DNA of 64,000 nt from Pyrrhosoma nymphula (taxonomy: Eukaryota; Arthropoda; Insecta; Odonata; Coenagrionidae). Position numbers and translations under genes: made by a program. Below the pieces are notes generated by a model. That model was not told where the DNA came from. It made no database searches and saw only the letters and a list, made by a program, of their open reading frames with translations. The stretch covers positions 32,171,614 to 32,235,613 of the forward strand of contig OY754334.1 in assembly GCA_963573305.1 (NCBI GenBank). The letters are read 5' to 3'. Shown in pieces: positions 62,319 to 64,000 of this stretch; the stretch's first letter is position 1, and each line of letters starts with the position of its first letter.

Positions 62319-63179
62319 CTGAAAAAAAACATTCAAAGACTTATCATAGAGATCTCTAGGTCTTGAGTCCTTTAAAAGTACATATATACAAATTGAGGCA
62401 ATCAAACTAAGAGTACAAAAGTGATTTACCCTAGAGACACAGGAGACAATGTGAACGCAAATTACCAAAATTTGAACATTGGATTAAATTCAGTTTTACT
62501 GCGGATAGAAGATCCATGGAAATAAAAACATAGCTGGCCCTATTTATCTCAATTCAGGCGGTTAAAATGAAAATGGATAAATAATTATCTCTGATTTTCC
62601 TGCAATTATAAAGGGTGAAAATACAATGTAATCTGAGAAAAATGTCTAATTTGGTTTCATAAAAAAATGCTTTTACCTGAGATATAGCTATTCAAAGTCA
62701 ACAGCCCAGAAGCTATTTTCAAACTTTTTTTTTATTTAGTAAATTGTAAAAATTTTCTACAATTAGAGAAGTAAATGCATACATCGATGAATCTTTGTTG
62801 TTTAAATGATTTTTGTTGCTAGAGAGTTTAAACCAATAAACATAGACCTATCTTCATAAGCAACATTAATACAGTAATTCAAAAAAAGAAAAAACATTAT
62901 TTTCTCAAAATTAAATTTTTTTACAGGTTTTACATATATGTATTTAAGGTTTTTAGATATCCTGAAAAGGGGAATATGCCATTATGCTTCTGGATTTTTT
63001 CTTTTTTTTTTAATACCACTTTTGGACCAATTTTCTCAAAGGAAAGAAAATTCTAAAATGTATAACTGCTGAAAAATTTGAATCATGAATTTCGAAAAGA
63101 GCTCATGTCGGAAATTTTTGAAAATGAGCATTTTCCTTCTTTGTATGGATGGATGTTTTATGAGCGAAAAGATGAACAA

Positions 63180-63415
63180 TCTGAAACCTTCCAGATAATT
63201 CTAGAAAGTAACAAAACCTTCTTGAAACAATATGGAACCTTCCAGATAATTCCAGAGTGTAAAAGAACCTTCTGGAAACAATGTGGAAAGTTCCATATAA
63301 TTCCTGAATGTAACAGAACCCTCTAAAACAATATGTACCCTATTAGATAATTCCAGAGAGTAAAAGCACTTTCTGGATCAATTGGGACCCTTCCAGAAAA
63401 CTCCAGAACCTTCGG
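63180..63415 (+). repeat. Tandem array, ~57-bp unit x4
   Basis: Units contain accttccagataattc, cagagtgtaa(a/c)agaacc and ttctggaaacaat. The spacing of about 57 bp keeps a frame open over the first three units (ETFQIILESNKTF, TFQIIPECKRTF, KFHIIPECNRTL). The fourth unit is degraded. No evidence that it is translated. Confidence 0.75.
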
Positions 63416-63790
63416 AAAAAATCCTTTTTGACATAGAAATTGACTTAGGAAAAAATTCATATCTGGACCGGGAATCAAACCACAGACTTTTGGCATCTAT
63501 CTTTTTTGAGCTGTGTGACTAGGGCAGGTGATATGGATCCTTTTGATGAAGAACCACTAATGCAATCAATGTAATGTAGCATAGTGAATGATCAAATAAT
63601 TACTTAGGATGAGAGAGAATTCTTCAGAACCCATGTATATTACGAAAGATAATGGTTCACCACATCAGTAAATGCATGCCAAATCACCCACAACTGAGAA
63701 AGAAATAGCTGTAACAAAGGCTCTCTTTTAAAAGTGAAAAAAAAACAAAAGGGCAATACAAGGCTAACAAAAAATATGAGAATGTACATT

Positions 63791-63915
63791 AGTACAGAGA
63801 GTAAAATTATCACAGCCGTTTTACCCTAAATTCAATTAGGTAGCCTGAAACAGATTCATAGCAACATTGGATGAAGCACCTTGGAGCATTGAATGGTATG
63901 ACAAGAAAAAACCCC
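63791..63915. repeat. Dispersed repeat R3, copy 2
   Basis: Partner of 56845-56967 in the same orientation; see the shared blocks there. The unit may extend a little on either side. Confidence 0.7.
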
Positions 63916-64000
63916 AATCATATTTCTTCTTTCCTTTAAACTGTAGATAAGATTAATACCTTTTTTTCAAATTCATGTACATACATACTAAAAACTCTTG

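Larger units (their letters stand above)
62319..64000 (-). other. WDR19 intron upstream of exon w1
   Basis: 1.68 kb of intron to the window edge. It carries a short tandem array (63180-63415) and repeat R3 copy 2 (63791-63915). No exon with WDR19 similarity was found here. Confidence 0.75.

Noticed and set aside
62970..63180. Missing upstream WDR19 exon
   Set aside because: No frame here matches the vertebrate residues that precede exon w1, and no suitable splice pair frames one.

Overview
This is eukaryotic, arthropod-like DNA (low GC, long repeat-filled introns, spliceosomal GT..AG junctions). It probably comes from an insect or other arthropod with a transposon-rich genome; I cannot name the species. 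The window lies entirely inside one host gene on the minus strand, the orthologue of WDR19 (IFT144), a core subunit of the ciliary IFT-A complex. I could place 16 consecutive exons (62318 down to 37). They join in phase into 964 codons with no stop and match the vertebrate WDR19 order without an internal gap. The first ~200 codons lie beyond the right edge and the last ~230 beyond the left edge. Exons are under 5% of the span.

Layout, right to left along the gene: WD40 exons at 62.3, 61.9, 57.3, 52.6, 52.0, 43.1, 42.8 and 42.4 kb; linker and TPR-like solenoid exons at 41.7, 21.9, 16.0, 13.7, 9.7, 8.8, 1.6 and 0.1 kb. The longest introns (41.7-21.9 kb, 51.9-43.1 kb, 8.8-1.7 kb) hold layered transposable elements.

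Mobile elements: (i) two Penelope-like elements (GIY-YIG endonuclease) in two-tailed inverted form at 22.3-27.2 kb and 37.7-38.5 kb, with hammerhead-ribozyme cores in their tails, plus a solitary hammerhead palindrome at 0.6-0.8 kb; (ii) a broken piggyBac (24148-26881) inside the first of these; (iii) at least five LINE relics, several split by later DNA elements; (iv) a 5.5-kb hAT-type element (45973-51512) that encloses a solo LTR and a pogo/Tigger-type element; (v) two more pogo/Tigger-type elements, an unclassified 3.8-kb TIR element with a 7-bp duplication, a BED/hAT transposase relic, a mariner relic, a tRNA-derived SINE, several TIR MITEs and a few unusual tandem or hairpin repeats.

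The elements give a relative chronology (LINE, then TIR element; PLE, then piggyBac; MITE, then solo LTR or Tigger). None shows an intact coding sequence. I see no CRISPR, operon or bacterial-type system and no second host gene. The most interesting material is the hammerhead-bearing, mirror-image Penelope elements and some structured repeats of unknown origin.
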